Origin: an uncultured Bacilli bacterium
Lineage (GTDB): Bacteria > Bacillota_I > Bacilli_A > RF39 > UBA660
DNA length: 47,710 nt
Assembly (NCBI GenBank): GCA_944358705.1
Contig: CALVRR010000012.1
Coordinates: 1 to 47,710, forward strand
Direction: 5' to 3'
Shown one piece after another: positions 23,302 through 33,500 of the stretch (position 1 is its first letter; every line of letters begins with the position of its first letter). The position numbers were made by a program, and so were the translations under genes. Below the pieces are notes generated by a model. The model saw nothing but the letters and a program-made list of their open reading frames with translations. It had not been told where the DNA came from and did not search any database.

Positions 23302-24318
23302 ATGAAAAAAGAAGACAAAAAGAAAAAAAGAAAAATATTGTTATCCCTAATTATGATTTTATTTGTGGGAGTAATTTTAACTGCATCAACTTATACATGG
23401 TTCACTGCCAATAGAGTTGTTACAGTAGAAGCTTTAGATGTTAATGTATCTACAACCGCTGGATTATTAGTTTCTGTAGATGCAATTAACTGGAAAACCA
23501 TCGTAACAAAAGATGATATTAAAAATGCCAGTGGTACTTACCCTGCTGCAGTAAATCAATTACCTGCTGACACGACAGAACCAGTATCATCTGCCGGTGA
23601 AGTAGACGCAGGAACTGGTTTTATGAATATGTTTAAAGGAACACTTACAGCAAATGACACTGGTGAGTTTAAAGATTTAACAGCAACAAAATCAACAGAA
23701 GAAAACGGAGAGGATGGAGATTTTATTGCATTTGACTTATTCTTTCAAACCAACCAACAAACAGATTTATATTTAACAAATAACTCAACAGTAACTGCTG
23801 GACTTACCGATACCAATATTCAAAATGCTACACGTGTTGCATTCGTACCACAAGGTAATATCTCAGATACAAGTAACAGTTCTGGGGCACAAGCATTAAA
23901 AGCAACTGATAGTACAGGATTAAAAATTTGGGAACCAAATGCCGATACACATACTTCTGGAGCAGTTGCCAATGCAGCAAATTATCCTGGACTTGCAGAC
24001 GGCATTAGAGCTGGATCAGGAAATGCAACATTAAAATATTACGGAATAAAAGCCGCTATTGCTACAAAAGAAGATATCGCATCAACCAGTACAACATACT
24101 TTACTGATATGAATACAACAGGATTCATTATGGATACTCCAGCATCAGGAATTCCTGATTCTGCCTATAAACAAGTACTTCATTTACAAGCTGGTATTAC
24201 GAAAGTTAGAATCTATATGTGGGTAGAAGGACAAGATGTTGACTGTGAAAATAATGCATCTGGTGGAGATCTATTATATAACTTACAATTTAGCTCACTA
24301 GCAAGTGCAAACGCTTAA
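23302..24318 (+). CDS. TasA/camelysin-like secreted surface protein
   Basis: 338 residues. A basic start (KKEDKKKKRK) is followed by a helix at residues 12-28 and then TYTWFTANR at 30-38, the pattern seen where SipW-type signal peptidases cut TasA-like precursors. The body is rich in Thr, Asn, Ala and Ser, and uses codons such as GCA/ACA more than its neighbours, as for an abundant exported protein. It contains SVDAINWKT early and MWVEGQDVDCENNASGGD near the end. The ribosome site AAGGAGTG is strong. A GC-rich hairpin follows the stop and may cap this message. It is the likely main subunit of the surface structure; the fibre role is inferred from TasA. Confidence 0.65.
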   Translation: MKKEDKKKKRKILLSLIMILFVGVILTASTYTWFTANRVVTVEALDVNVSTTAGLLVSVDAINWKTIVTKDDIKNASGTYPAAVNQLPADTTEPVSSAGEVDAGTGFMNMFKGTLTANDTGEFKDLTATKSTEENGEDGDFIAFDLFFQTNQQTDLYLTNNSTVTAGLTDTNIQNATRVAFVPQGNISDTSNSSGAQALKATDSTGLKIWEPNADTHTSGAVANAANYPGLADGIRAGSGNATLKYYGIKAAIATKEDIASTSTTYFTDMNTTGFIMDTPASGIPDSAYKQVLHLQAGITKVRIYMWVEGQDVDCENNASGGDLLYNLQFSSLASANA

Positions 24319-24343
24319 GAGTAATGAATAGATAAAATACACG

Positions 24344-24366
24344 AAGGCCTTCCAAGAAGGCCTTTT
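24344..24366 (+). terminator. strong hairpin with short T tract
   Basis: Perfect 9-pair stem AAGGCCTTC / GAAGGCCTT with a CAA loop, followed by only TTTT. Probably a partial terminator or a 3'-end stabiliser that lets some transcripts reach the next genes. Confidence 0.65.
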
Positions 24367-24384
24367 AAAATAGTAGGAGGGTTT

Positions 24385-24489
24385 ATGGAACAAGCACAAA
24401 AAATATTAGAATTGTATCAACAAATTGAAAAACATATTCGTTATCTAGAGGGAAAAATAATAAGTGAGGAAGAGGAAAATGACAACTGA
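24385..24489 (+). CDS. 34-residue helical protein coupled to the next gene
   Basis: A 34-codon gene starting at ATG 24385, with a perfect AGGAGG (24375-24380) and a 4-base spacer. It ends at TGA 24489, 11 bases inside the next gene. The product is one charged amphipathic helix (MEQAQKILELYQQIEKHIRY...). It may be a real small coiled-coil partner of the 551-residue protein or a translational lead for it. No relative is recognised. Confidence 0.55.
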   Translation: MEQAQKILELYQQIEKHIRYLEGKIISEEEENDN

Positions 24490-26134
24490 TTTGCAAGAAC
24501 AAATAAAAAAAGAAATAGAAATCAATGAAAATCATATAGAAAACTTTCCACTAGAAACCGAAACTGGAACAAAAAAAATGAAAGAAAAGTTCCATCAAAA
24601 AGCAGTCCAAGAACGAAATGCTTATATTGAAAAAGAGTTAGAAAAATTCAAAGAATTTCAAAAGAATACCTTTCAAGAATTAGACTCTTATATGAAATCA
24701 GTTTTTCCGGAAAATAAAAACGAATCTTATCAACAAGAAGAAGAACAATTATCAGAAATATTAAAAATAATTCCTAGTACTGATGATAAAATATCCTTAG
24801 AAATGAATCTTGGTTTTGCTCATATTTTTCATCAATTATCAGCAGAAAGTGAAACACTGTTGAATAATATTAATGGTTGTGTATTGGATTTTATAGAAAA
24901 GATGCAAAATGCCAAGATAAGTTTAACGATAGAAGACTTCAATTATAGCCCTTTTGTAGAAACGTATATGAAAATCTTACTAGAAAATAGGAACCAAGAA
25001 AACTTTGACGATTTAATGCAAAATGCCTTTAAAGAAATTTACTGGGAATGTCCAGAAATTATTATGCATATCAAACGAAATTTAATCGCATTGGTAAAAA
25101 AACATTATCAAAAATTAAAAGAATACAACAAAGAAAGAGTAGATCGATGGTTACAAGAAAAAACTTTAACAAGACAAAACATTATAGAAATTTATCAACA
25201 ACAAATGTTAGAGTTACAAACAAAAAAAGAAAAAGACGAATTTAGAAATCTCCAAAAATTCTTAGATAAAAATAAAAACATAGACGATTATACAGAAGGA
25301 GCACCTCTACGTAATAAAAGTTTTAATCAATTAGTAATCAAAGAAACCTATAAAGAATTATCAGAAGAAGAAAAAAATGTTTTCGACAAAGAAACGATTA
25401 CTTTAGGAAGACATTTGAATATTTTAAAAGAATACTATCGTTATGAAAGTATTATCAAAGATATAATTGAACGTTTCAAGAAAAAAGAGGAAGCTAAAAC
25501 CAAATACGATGCTAAGGAAAAAGAAATACAGGCTGAAGAAAAAGTTCGCGAAAAACTATACAAAGACTATCAAAAAGCAAATGGAATTGGCTTTCTAGCA
25601 AGAAAAAATCCTGTGAAAATGGCAGAATTAAAAGTAAAAATAAAAGAACAAATTAATAAATTAGACACTTTATATAATGATTTAGAAGAATTAGAAATAG
25701 ATTTAAAAATTAGAGAAAATTTAAGTGAAGGAAGTAGTATTTACGATGCTTTAATTACAAGTATAAGTTCTTATACTTATATCGAAAAAGTAATGGTAGA
25801 AAAGTTTAAAGATGTAGATACAGATTTTGATTTATCAAAGTATGTAAGAGAGTATATTGAATTTATCTATAATCCAAATGCAGATTTTCTTCATAAAATT
25901 GCAGTTCTATTAGACTATGATATTGCGGATGTAATTTCAGAAAAATACGCTTTATTAGGAATTAATATAAATAAAGAGGAGATTACTCAAGATAACATCG
26001 ACACAGCGATTGCTACTCTAAATGTAGTAACACTAACAAACAATATTAAAAATTCTAATATGTCGATAGAAGAGATGAAATTAATCTGTGATATTAATAG
26101 GATAGATTATAAACCAGAAGAAGAAATATTATAA
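24479..26134 (+). CDS. unrecognised helical / coiled-coil cytosolic protein
   Basis: 551 residues from ATG 24479, after GAGGAAGAGG; GTG 24464 is less likely. No membrane helix or signal peptide. Charged helical segments dominate: residues 1-95, and a clear coiled coil near 345-430 (KKKEEAKTKYDAKEKEIQAE, later KMAELKVKIKEQINKLDTLY). The middle has patterns such as DLMQNAFKEIYWECPEI. It lies inside the surface-protein locus between the main subunit gene and the first signal peptidase. A cytosolic scaffold for export or assembly is a guess. It is not a family I know. Confidence 0.55.
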   Translation: MTTDLQEQIKKEIEINENHIENFPLETETGTKKMKEKFHQKAVQERNAYIEKELEKFKEFQKNTFQELDSYMKSVFPENKNESYQQEEEQLSEILKIIPSTDDKISLEMNLGFAHIFHQLSAESETLLNNINGCVLDFIEKMQNAKISLTIEDFNYSPFVETYMKILLENRNQENFDDLMQNAFKEIYWECPEIIMHIKRNLIALVKKHYQKLKEYNKERVDRWLQEKTLTRQNIIEIYQQQMLELQTKKEKDEFRNLQKFLDKNKNIDDYTEGAPLRNKSFNQLVIKETYKELSEEEKNVFDKETITLGRHLNILKEYYRYESIIKDIIERFKKKEEAKTKYDAKEKEIQAEEKVREKLYKDYQKANGIGFLARKNPVKMAELKVKIKEQINKLDTLYNDLEELEIDLKIRENLSEGSSIYDALITSISSYTYIEKVMVEKFKDVDTDFDLSKYVREYIEFIYNPNADFLHKIAVLLDYDIADVISEKYALLGININKEEITQDNIDTAIATLNVVTLTNNIKNSNMSIEEMKLICDINRIDYKPEEEIL

Positions 26135-26176
26135 AAACTATTGTATGAAAAATTTTTCAAAGAATAGTTTTTTTTT
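26133..26176 (+). terminator. Rho-independent terminator
   Basis: Outer stem AAAAACTATT / AATAGTTTTT around an inner GAAAAATTTTTC, followed by a long T run. It overlaps the stop codon of the coiled-coil gene. Confidence 0.7.
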
Positions 26177-26184
26177 CTGTAATA

Positions 26185-26193
26185 TGTTATAAT
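26185..26193 (+). promoter_or_regulatory. extended -10 promoter (TGTTATAAT)
   Basis: TG-T-TATAAT, 35 bases before the first signal peptidase gene. Begins the peptidase plus giant-protein unit. Confidence 0.6.
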
Positions 26194-26228
26194 GAATTAT
26201 AAAAGAATAAAGATGGCGTGGTGAAAAA

Positions 26229-27485
26229 ATGAGAGCAACAAAAAACGTAGTAAAATCAATTGGATATTTATTCGTAGGTATGCTAGTTGCTTTATGTGTA
26301 TATACCTTTATTATGACGGATATCTTAAAAAAAGATTATGCGAATGTCTTTGGGTATACTTATTTTGTAGTAGCAACGGGATCAATGTCTGGAACAATTG
26401 AAGTAAATGATGTAGTGATTGTAAAGTTAGGACAAGAAGCAAATATTAATGACATTATTACTTATCAAACAGAAGATGGAGATTTTATTACGCATAGAGT
26501 CGTAAAAAAGATAGGAAATCAAATTATTACCCAGGGAGATGTAAACAATACAGAGGATGATCCTATTAAAAAAGAAGAAATCGTAGGAACTGTAAAACTA
26601 GTGATTTCACCAAGTTTTGTATTGAAACTAATTGCGGTAATATTAATCGTCTTCATCTTACTTGCTTTCCTAAATTTTGATAAAATTTTCAAAAGATTTA
26701 TTGTAGGAGAAGAGAATACATCAAAGAAAATAACAAAAGGTAGTGTTCCAGAAGAATTATTCACAACAACTCCAGTAAAAAAAGAAGAAAAGTCAACAGG
26801 TAACACAGTAAATATTCCAATTAGCGAAGTATTGCAGATTCAAAAAGATCAAGAACTAGCAGAAGTAGAAGATGAAATTGAAGTTTTAGAAATAGAAGAC
26901 ATCATTGATATAGATGATAACAATATCATAAGAAAAGAAAAAAACAGTGCCAAAGAAAAGGAAAAAGAACTTCTAGAACAAGTATTAAATTTACTAAGAA
27001 TTAAAAATGATACTTTAACAATTACCAAGATGAATAAAAAATGGTTAACAAAATACCAATACGTTTACAAGTTGGCACAAATTCTATCCATGGGAGATAG
27101 TACAGAATTAACAGAAACTATTATGCATCCAACATTTAAAGAAATCTATGATTATGACTTAGAACGTGCTGGCTTATATGAGAATTTAAGAAATAAAATT
27201 TATGGGATGCCAATTTATGTGTTTTTACGAATTTTAACATTTGCGATACTATACAACGATCAAACATTTTTTGATGGTGTATACAAAATATTAAAATATA
27301 AAGTACAAATTGATAGTGAAAACCATTTTAAAGAAATAAAGAAAAATGATGCTTATGCCAAAAAACAATTAAAATCATTAATTACATTTATGCAAAAAAT
27401 ATCGATTCGTTTTGATAATAAAAAGGTATTTGAATTAGATAGAATCGAACGTTATGTAAAATTAAAAAATTATGTAAATCACTAA
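26229..27485 (+). CDS. SipW-type signal peptidase I with long C-terminal extension
   Basis: 418 residues. The peptidase domain (residues 1-165) has a helix near 9-30, the nucleophile region VATGSM (S52), DFITHRVV (H89) and ITQGDVNNTEDDP, then a second helix near 135-155. A His in place of Lys is typical of the SipW/ER-type enzymes, which in Bacillus process TasA and TapA. After the second helix comes an acidic tail (EIEVLEIEDIIDIDDNN) and a helical domain of about 170 residues, which ordinary SipW (about 190 residues) lacks. It lies 16 bases before the giant gene, so that protein is a likely substrate or partner. It could also cut the TasA-like proteins nearby. Confidence 0.85.
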   Translation: MRATKNVVKSIGYLFVGMLVALCVYTFIMTDILKKDYANVFGYTYFVVATGSMSGTIEVNDVVIVKLGQEANINDIITYQTEDGDFITHRVVKKIGNQIITQGDVNNTEDDPIKKEEIVGTVKLVISPSFVLKLIAVILIVFILLAFLNFDKIFKRFIVGEENTSKKITKGSVPEELFTTTPVKKEEKSTGNTVNIPISEVLQIQKDQELAEVEDEIEVLEIEDIIDIDDNNIIRKEKNSAKEKEKELLEQVLNLLRIKNDTLTITKMNKKWLTKYQYVYKLAQILSMGDSTELTETIMHPTFKEIYDYDLERAGLYENLRNKIYGMPIYVFLRILTFAILYNDQTFFDGVYKILKYKVQIDSENHFKEIKKNDAYAKKQLKSLITFMQKISIRFDNKKVFELDRIERYVKLKNYVNH

Positions 27486-27501
27486 AAAGGAGGGACTTGC
27501 G

Positions 27502-30500
27502 GTGAAGAAGTGGAAACGAAAAACATCGGCAATTATGAAAATAACTTGTGCTTTTCTTATTCTAATTTCTTGCTTTGGAATAATTAATCTCTTCACTGCA
27601 ACAACTACTTTAAGTAACATAGAAGAAGCCTGGGATGGAGTAGAAGTAGCTACTTCTTTTTCTGGTGGTAACGGAACCAAAGAAAATCCATATCAAATAT
27701 CAAGTGGAAGGGAATTAGCCTATTTAAAGCAAATAGTAGAACAAAACCAAATTCCCAATTTACAAGAAAAATACTTTGTTTTAATGAAAGATATTGACTT
27801 AGGAGGAAACAATTGGCAAGGAATTGGTACTAAGAATGAAGATATTGAACTTCCTTTCTCTGGTCATTTTGATGGGGCTGGATACAGTATCAAAAATTTT
27901 AAAATAGAAACACCAACAACCATAGACAATGTAGATTACTACGGCTTATTTAATCTAGTATCAAATGCAGAAATAAAAAACTTAAACTTAAATAATGTAA
28001 CAGTTACCACAACCTCTTCAACCAACCTAGTAACGCTTGGATTAATTGCAGGAAAAGTAACCGGAACAACTTCAATAACAAATATCGCAACACAAGATAC
28101 CGTGTTAGACTTATCAAAAACTCTAGGAACCAAAGAAAATAAAATTGGTGGGCTTTTTGCAGAAATTGAGGAAAAGGTAACCGTTGAAAATATTTATAAT
28201 AATATGGAAATAAAAGATACAAATGCAAATTCCTATGGAAAAGTATTTGGTATTTTAAAAGGACAAGCAAACAACATCGTAACAAAAGTAACCTACAGTA
28301 ATTTCCTATCTGTAAATATACCAGTGGCAAAAGAAATAAAAGAACCTGGAAAACTAGAAAATGATTATGAATTAACGAGTGATAACAAGTTATATATTTC
28401 ATCGAATGAAAATATTACTTTAGAAGAATTATTAGATAACTTAAATAAAAAAATAGAAACAGATTATCGCTGGGTAATTAGTGATGTAAACTTAAAAATT
28501 AGTAGGTTAGAAGACCTTAAAGTAACAAAAGAAGAACAAAAAAAAGATGTACCAGCTCTCTTTAACTTTGGAAGAAGTGCCGCAATACCTCTACATGATA
28601 CAGAAATGACAGATACAACGGTATATATTAATGATTTAGATAGTGATTATAACTACTATAAAGGTCTAAATTACACTTCCTCAGAAACAGGAACATTACC
28701 AACAGGAAATAATCAAGGAATTTATACAGATAATAATTTAGTAAAAGCGTATATAAAATATAGTGGAGAAGACATTAATAACTCTGATTTAGTTGGTCAT
28801 GTGAGTCTAGAAGAACAACAAAGTGAATTAATCTATTACAAATATTATCCAGTAGAAGCCGTAACGGAAAATGGACAAACCAAATATTATGCAACCATTG
28901 AATTAATTGACAATCCATTTGCCGATCATCCAAATAACAAGGGATTTAACGGATGGGTAACCGATGATCCGAATACTGAAATAATTTATGATGCGGATAC
29001 GTATACAAGATATGCCCGAGTAGAAGTAACTTATACCAATGGAATACCAGATACGATTAATGTAACTTTTCATAGTTATTGGATAGAAGCAACAGTTTAT
29101 GAAATGACAAGGTCAAACGATTGGACCAATGCTTTTGCAGCGTTAAAGAATGTAGGAATGGAACCGATTAAAAGCACTCATGAGGTTTATGAAGATATGA
29201 GTAATTATTATATTCGAGGAACCATATCACGTAGAGAGTATTTTCCAACAGGAGCCGTAAATGATTATGGTAACAATATAGGAGGAAATCGCTGTGGTAG
29301 TACTAGATGTACATATTATACTAAAAGCAGTTCAAACTATGACCCAGATAGTGATTACTATCGATTTACAGGTTCTTCTATGGTTTCTTATACACCAAAA
29401 CCAATTGGTCAGGAAACAGAAACGATTGTTCCAGAAGGAAGTGTAGCATCTGGATTATATCGCCCGGTAACAATTAATAGATATCAAAGTGTCGCCGGCT
29501 ATTATGATGAAACAGGGCAGTATCAAGAAAGTGGAACTTGTAACAGCAGTAGAGGATGTACGTACTACGAATTAGAACAATATTACGATGCATCTGGAAA
29601 TGTAAATGTAGTAACCGAAGATAGCGATTTATATTATTTAGTAACAAGAGATACCAATATTATTGTTTTAGAAACCACTTGCGATGAAACTTGGAATGGA
29701 ACAAAACCATTTACCTTAACAGGAATATATAATGGTCAAGACTTTAGTGATAATGAACTAAATATTGAAGCTGAAAGAGATTGGTTTGGAAATTTAGATG
29801 GTGGAACGTACATTAGAGCTTATGCAGATACTAGAATTGAGTACCTTACCATTACTACAGGTCAAGAAAAGGAAGCTAATGGTACACCACCAAGTAATGG
29901 AACAAGGGCAGAAACAATTTATGGTTATTGGCATAACCTAAAAATTGGACGCGGAGTAAAGCCAGGAAATGGAAACAATTATACAACGGCCAATACCATT
30001 CTCGCTGGGGGAAATAACAGTGTAGGAAGCGAAGGCAATATAGAAAGATACAAAATGATTGTAGAATCCGGAGTTTATAATTTAGCTTCTGCTACGAACG
30101 GAACTTCAAGTAGTACTCTACGCATTGATGGACAAGTGGTATATGGAAGCGATTATGACCGCGTAGCAAAAAACAATGATAATCTAGAAATTTATTTCTG
30201 TGCATCTGGCAGCTGGGGAGGGTATATTTATTCTAATTCCACTCAAACAGGAGTTGCTATTCACACTAATGTAAAAAGCGGATCTTTCGGAACAAGTGAA
30301 TATGATTATTCCACAGGAATCTATATTGGTGGACGTCAAGGAGGAACCCATTACGCTGCAAGAGATGCTATCATTGAAGGTGGCGATATTTATAATTTAA
30401 TTGGCGGCCCATTAACTGCTAGCAATCGGACCAATATCAATGACACTTACATTAATATAAAAGGTGGAACCATTGATATGGTAATCGGTGGAGCAGGTGC

Positions 30501-33500
30501 TTCCGAAACCTATGGAAATAGAATTGTAAATATGACAGGTGGAACGGTAAATTATGGTGTCTTCGGTGGTAGTAATGGATATACCGGAGGAGATAATGAT
30601 AGTAATTATAAAGGAACACTCTCTGGTTCTACCTTTATCTATGTCGGTGGAAACGCAACCGTTGGAAATGATAACCTCATTAATAATAATAGACAAATAT
30701 TTGGAGTATCGTCTGGAAATGTATTTGGAATAGGAAATGGAAATAGTGATTCTACTCAAGTTGGATCTGCCGATAATTCAAATATAGTAATTGACGGAAA
30801 TGCAGTGATAAAACAAAGTGTCTATGGGGGAGGTAATTATGGCGCTACTGGTCTTGTTCCATATCAAGATAGAAACGGAAGTAAAGAGTCTACCACGAAT
30901 ATTAAAATACTAGGTGGAACAATTGAAGGCTCTGTTTACGGTGGAGGTAACAACAATGGTTCCGGAGGAGAAGCAACCTATACCACCAGTTGGTGGGGAG
31001 GAGGAACCACGTATACCACAACCGTAACTTCTACCATTAATATTAATGTATCTGGTGGAAACATAAAAAAATCAGTTTACGGTGGATCTAGAGTACGAGG
31101 AACCGTCTACGGAGACAGTAATGTAAATATTCTTGGAGGAACCATTACAGAAGACGTTTATGGTGGAGGAGAAGGTGGTTATAGCAATAGAAATACTCCT
31201 GGAACCTATATCAAAGATAACGTTTTTGTAACCATCGGAACCGCCGAAAATGGCCCAACCATTGAAGGATCAGTCTATGGTGGTAGTGCTTATGGTACCG
31301 TAAATGGTACAAGTGAAAATGAAAGTGCCAATAATAACGAAACAAAAGTAACGATAAATAATGGAGTGATTACAAACTCAGTTTTCGGTGGTGGAAAGGG
31401 TAGTACCCAATATACTCCGAAAGTTTATGGAAATGTTACAGTAACAGTAAATAATGGTAATATTGGTAGTGTCTATGGAGGAAATGATGCTGCTGGAAGT
31501 CCAAGCAATAACGATGTTGTCTACTTAAATGGTGGAGTTATTGGAAATGCTTTCGGTGGAGGAAATCAAACAGGACAAACCACAACCAACATCTATTTAC
31601 AAGGAGCAACCATTACCAATAAATTATTTGGAGGTTCTAATCAATCGGGAACCGTAAATACATCCAATGTATATATGTCTAGTGGAAATGCTGGATATGT
31701 CTATGGTGGAAATAATATCGGTGGAACAACAACCACAACCAATGTAACCATTACTGGTGGAACCGTAACAGGAGATGTTTATGGTGGTGGAAGTAAAGCT
31801 TCGACTACAGATACACATCTATACTTAGGAAATGCAACACTAAATAATGTTTATGGTGGTGGAGAAGAAGCTAGTGCAGACACAACCGAATCAACTATAG
31901 AAGGAGCAACTATTACCAACTTCTTCGGGGGATCAAACGTTAATGGAACCGTAGATACCACAACAACAACGATGACAAACGGAAATGTAGGAAACTTACA
32001 TGGTGGAAATAATGAAGGTGGAACTACCAATACAGCAAATATTACCATTCAAAATGGAGAAGTAGACACCATTTACGGTGGTGGAAATCAAGCCTCTTCC
32101 ACTTTTTCAGATATCAAAATTAACAATGGAAAAATAAACAATATTTATGGAGGAGGAAACGAGGCCGGATTAAACACTTCAAATATTACCATTAACTTAG
32201 GAACCATTGGTAATATTTATGGAGGATCCAATAAATCAGGAAATATTACGACATCCAATATTAAAGTAGGCCAAAAATTAGAATCAGATTCCAATATTAC
32301 CATTGATAATATTTATGGTGGAAATAATATGGGTGGACTTACCAATAGTACCAACCTAGATATAGATGGTGGAGTTATTGGAAACATCTATGGAGGAGGA
32401 AATGCTGCAGAAGTAGCAGAACCAATAGTAGATGTAGAAAATGCAACAGTAAACAATATTTTTGGTGGTGGAAACATGGCCAAAATCAGTGGGGATACCA
32501 AAGTAACCATCAAAAACAGTACCATTAATACAAACATCTATGGTGGAGGAAATGAAGGAAGCGTCGATGGTAGTACAGAAGTATTACTTACCTCTAGTAC
32601 AGTTTTAGGAAGTGCTTATGCCGGAGGAAATGGATCCACTGCCATTGTTAATAGAAATACAACAATCACAGTAGAAGGAGATACCGTCATTGGTTCTACC
32701 TCTTCCAAAGCACCACATAGTGGCTGTCTATTTGGAAGTGGAAATGCCGCTGCAACAGGAACCGAAGCAGAAAATAATTCTCTTGCAACAGTAAATGTTG
32801 TTGGAGCTAGAATTTATGGGAATGTCTATGGTGGAGCTAACACCTCGGTAGTCTATGGAAAAACCGATACTAATATCGGAACCAATGCAGTAGCTAATGA
32901 TACTTTAATAGAAACCTCCATCAATATTGGAGGAACCGTCTTCGGTGGAGGAGAAGCCAATGCTTCAGGAGATGAAGATTATGACTACTCATTCATTTCC
33001 GTAACTGGAGCAATTGATATTGCGATTGATGGAAAGGGATATTTAAATAATAATCATGATTTCATTATCTCAGGCTCTATCTTCGGTTCAGGAAATGCCT
33101 CTTCTTCGAGTGGTACAAGTAATATTTATATTGCTAATCTTGGAACAAGAGAAAAACCAAGTGAAAATATTTCTATTCAAAGAGCAAATTCTGTAATATT
33201 AGATAATACCGTTATGGAATTAGAAGGAACAACCGATAGAACGAATGAATACTCCGATATCGAATATTCTCTAAACCGTATCGATGAATTAAATATCAAA
33301 AACAACACAATGTTATTATTACAAAGAAATGCCAACTTACTACAAAGCTTCAAGAGTACCGTAGACATTGACGGAGAAGAAGTACAAGCTACCGTAGAGA
33401 TTGATGACGATACAAAAACAGTAACTAAAAACGTCGACAATCGTCTATATATGTTAGCGAATCGTAACTTAAACATAACAACAAACGAATCCGCAACTGC

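Noticed and set aside
24464-24478. GTG start for the 551-residue protein
   Set aside because: ATG 24479 has GAGGAAGAGG at the right distance; the GTG has no ribosome site.
30320-33140. DNA-level tandem repeats or CRISPR-like array
   Set aside because: The periodicity is at protein level (24-26 residues with varied codons) inside one long reading frame; there are no identical spaced DNA repeats.
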